Assembly (NCBI GenBank): GCA_016710625.1
Contig: JADJVK010000006.1
Span: 100,863-164,862, forward strand
From: Saprospiraceae bacterium
Lineage (GTDB): Bacteria; Bacteroidota; Bacteroidia; Chitinophagales; Saprospiraceae
Direction: 5' to 3'
DNA length: 64,000 nucleotides
Shown here: positions 62,334 through 64,000 of the stretch, one piece after another
How positions within the stretch are numbered: the stretch's first letter is position 1
Layout of the letters: the number at the start of each line of letters is the position of its first letter
The notes under the pieces: model-generated
The model's database searches: none
What the model was told of the DNA's origin: nothing
Seen by the model: the letters and a program-made list of their open reading frames with translations, nothing else
Translations under genes and position numbers: made by a program

Positions 62334-62502
62334 AAAATGGACGTAACGTTAGTGTCTCAATAGCAGCGAATTACTTCGCCACGTTACGCCCAATATCTTT
62401 TGTAAGAATGCACAATATACAGCCATTTTTGACAGAAATAAATGGTTTGATTCAATTTTTTTGTATATATTTACATAGTATTATGCAAAAAATAATAAAA
62501 AC
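62333..62502 (+). repeat. 170-bp dispersed repeat, copy B, with cruciform-like hairpin
   Basis: The same core as copy A. Near its left end CGTAACGT (62343-62350) pairs with ACGTTACG at about 62382-62389. Inside this lies a smaller hairpin GCGAA/TTCGC with loop TTAC. The right end contains the leader of the gene at 62508. The structure and the placement before related genes suggest a mobile or recombination-spread unit. Confidence 0.8.
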
Positions 62503-62730
62503 CCAATATGAAAAATTACTATCTCCTATTTTTTCTATTCTGTAGTTTGGTTGTTATTGCCCAAAATAAATATGATTATGTTTGGAAGACAGGTTGGTGG
62601 GGAAGGGATTTAAAATATTGAACGCATCAATTTTAAATTTCAATAATGATACTTAATTATTAAAGCAGATTCCATAAGAGTAAGTACTGCATTTGCAAAT
62701 GCAGGAATATGTGATAAAAATGGTAACTTA

Positions 62731-63309
62731 TTGTGTTATACAGGTGGGTATTGGTTAGAAGATACCAAAGCAGATGTGATTCCTGGCTCAATGAACTTAA
62801 TCAATCATACGGATAGCAGTTTCATTAAGATTTTAGAAAAGGATGGTGTTTATGGTGGCATTCAATCCATACTGATGTTGCCTACACCCGAAAAAGAGGA
62901 TAAAGAATTTTATGTTTTTAACTTTGCAAATGATACATTTCATCTTTATTTTGATGATTTTGCCTATACCAAAGTTTCATTTGATTCATCACATTTTTAT
63001 GTGGAAGAAAAATGTAAGATAGTTACAAATGGTAAAAGTTTCTCTAGTGCATATTTAACCGCCTGTCGTCATGGAAATGGGCGAGATTGGTGGGTCTTCG
63101 CTATAGAATATGGAAACAAATTTGGACATTTATTCTTATTCACAAAAGATGGTATCGTTCAAGATAATGAAATACTGCTTGGGGGGATTATAATTGATTC
63201 AATTAACGATGCAGTTGCTTGTTTTACAAATGATGGGCAAAAACTAGCAATATATAATTTTGAAAATGGATTATGGTTATATGACTTTAATAGGTGTACT
63301 GGAGAATAA
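62731..63309 (+). CDS. Secreted protein, middle piece
   Basis: 192 residues in a frame open from about 62660; the alternative start at 62731 is internal. It includes LLCYTGGYWLEDTKADVIPGSMNLIN, GGIQSILMLPTPEKEDKEFYVFNF, HGNGRDWWVFAIEYGNKFGHLFLF and FTNDGQKLAIYNFENGLWLYDFNR. This is beta-propeller-like repeat sequence of the family that reports status text fields in Saprospiria; no function is known. It shares 16 bases with the next piece, and a one-base change near 63300 would join FNRCTGELKNLQTIHEI. Confidence 0.6.
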   Translation: MCYTGGYWLEDTKADVIPGSMNLINHTDSSFIKILEKDGVYGGIQSILMLPTPEKEDKEFYVFNFANDTFHLYFDDFAYTKVSFDSSHFYVEEKCKIVTNGKSFSSAYLTACRHGNGRDWWVFAIEYGNKFGHLFLFTKDGIVQDNEILLGGIIIDSINDAVACFTNDGQKLAIYNFENGLWLYDFNRCTGE

Positions 63310-63734
63310 AAAACTTACAAACTATTCATGAAATTAACGGTGAGTCAAAAAAAATTTCTACTAGCTTTCCTAGAGGTATGGCAAATTCTCCAGATAGTAG
63401 ATTTTTATATATAAACAAAGTCCTTTATTTATATCAATTTGATTTATTTGCGAAAGATATAGCTGCAAGTAAATTTTTATTAGCTGAAGTTGACAGCACG
63501 AAAGATACATTTGGAATATTTACAGTTGCATTTAGCAACATGCAATTAACACCCAATAATAAAATATATATGAGTAATTCTGGTGGATTAGATTACTTAC
63601 ATTCAATAGAAAATCCGAATGAAAAAGGGCAGCAGCTAACTTTACAAGAAGAAGTGTTAAGTTGCCAACATATCAGGCATAGTGTTTACCCAATTACCAA
63701 CTTCCGATTAGGAGCAGCTCAGGAGCCTTTGTGA
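63294..63734 (+). CDS. Secreted protein, 3' middle piece
   Basis: 146 residues continuing the propeller-like protein: FPRGMANSPDSRFLYINKVLYLYQFDL, FSNMQLTPNNKIYMSNSGGLDYLHSI ENPNEKGQQL, and CQHIRHSVYPITNFRLGAAQEPL. The segment PNNKIYMSNSGGLDYLHSI is a family hallmark. The stop at 63732-63734 comes before the sorting-like tail, which is displaced to other frames up to 63989. Confidence 0.6.
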   Translation: MYWRIKNLQTIHEINGESKKISTSFPRGMANSPDSRFLYINKVLYLYQFDLFAKDIAASKFLLAEVDSTKDTFGIFTVAFSNMQLTPNNKIYMSNSGGLDYLHSIENPNEKGQQLTLQEEVLSCQHIRHSVYPITNFRLGAAQEPL

Positions 63735-64000
63735 TACGATAAATGGAATGCCTTACGAAAGAAGTTAGTCCTTCTCTTTCCGAATCATATGCTTTCAGGT
63801 GATAATTTAAACTTGCAATACAATGGAAAGCCCAGTAGAATTTATACTATATGATATCACAGGCAGATTGGTTTATAGAAAACAACTGCAACAAACCAGC
63901 AGCCAATACCTTCAGCTGCACCTATCATTCCTATCGGCAATTATGTGTGGAAAGTAGGAAGTACGGTTGGGAAATTGCAAATATATTAAAGTAGGTTTAT

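Larger units (their letters stand above)
62508..63989 (+). pseudogene. Secreted protein gene with T9SS-like tail, multiply frameshifted
   Basis: The ATG at 62508 opens a signal peptide (MKNYYLLFFLFCSLVVIAQ) followed by NKYDYVWKTGWW, the usual start of a Saprospiria-type secreted family. The frame stops at about 62620. The continuation in other frames reads IIKADSIRVSTAFANAGICDKNGNLL, then the two pieces at 62731 and 63294, and finally a sorting-domain-like end (FILYDITGRLVYRKQL, IPIGNYVWKVGS, KLQIY, TAA at 63987-63989). At least four breaks are needed. The whole would encode about 490 aa. Confidence 0.65.

Overview
The window is low-GC DNA from a member of the Bacteroidota, most likely a Saprospiria-like lineage. 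The evidence is type IX secretion (T9SS) sorting domains of types A and B, a PorP/SprF protein, an OmpA protein with thrombospondin type 3 repeats, a DUF3098 protein, A-rich leaders without Shine-Dalgarno sites, and repeated matches to the Bacteroidota -7 promoter element TAnnTTTG upstream of genes. No taxonomic marker such as rRNA is present, so this placement is an inference.

Layout. 1-10371: a giant secreted adhesin, open at the left edge, with a BNR propeller end, fifteen 234-bp Ig-like repeats, PKD-like and HYR-like domains, a dockerin pair, a cohesin-like domain and a T9SS sorting tail. It is broken into five reading-frame pieces. 10486-15189: a zinc-dependent phospholipase C/S1-P1 nuclease-like protein, a 53-aa membrane protein and a shorter paralogue of the adhesin C-terminus. 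15256-25921: mostly conserved genes: superoxide dismutase, OmpA, a DPP-IV-type peptidase, Era, a degenerate HemC-like protein, a sortilin-like secreted propeller and a DUF47/PiT phosphate transport pair. 26304-35539: a VapBC-like toxin-antitoxin pair, an operon of a very large SprB-repeat T9SS substrate followed by its PorP/SprF partner, and an Xre-RES toxin-antitoxin pair. 35594-41591: an OprP-like porin, DUF3098, a lipoprotein, an AlkD-like protein, a truncated methylmalonyl-CoA mutase small subunit, RlpA and a YheT-type hydrolase. 41592-42721: a gene-free stretch with several strong hairpins and a possible small RNA. 42722-47523: a helical-repeat protein, small secreted proteins, a hotdog thioesterase and a 1.55-kb block bounded by a 17-bp copy of a tRNA-Arg 3' end that carries toxin-antitoxin type genes. 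47660-52447: a degenerate methyltransferase-like protein and SbcD/SbcC. 52449-60212: a five-gene minus-strand operon of Planctomycete-type cytochrome, DUF1553, DUF1501, NHL-propeller and FN3-associated proteins. 60213-64000: two copies of a 170-bp repeat, and decayed WG-repeat and secreted-protein genes.

A window-wide feature is the number of frame breaks whose two sides rejoin into one conserved protein after changing 1-2 bases, often in a short homopolymer (adhesin, its paralogue, the SprB-repeat protein, porin, RlpA, YheT-like hydrolase, SbcC, the Panacea antitoxin and the right-end genes). Breaks in core genes such as sbcC and rlpA suggest that some are sequencing or assembly errors. The right-end genes and the 28904 junction look more like real decay. 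The pieces are listed separately and each entry says how they join.

The most notable item is the tRNA-Arg-bounded toxin-antitoxin block at 45377-46929. Next come the candidate structured RNA at 41801-42058, the dockerin plus cohesin-like architecture in two T9SS proteins, and the catalytically degenerate HemC-like and methyltransferase-like proteins.
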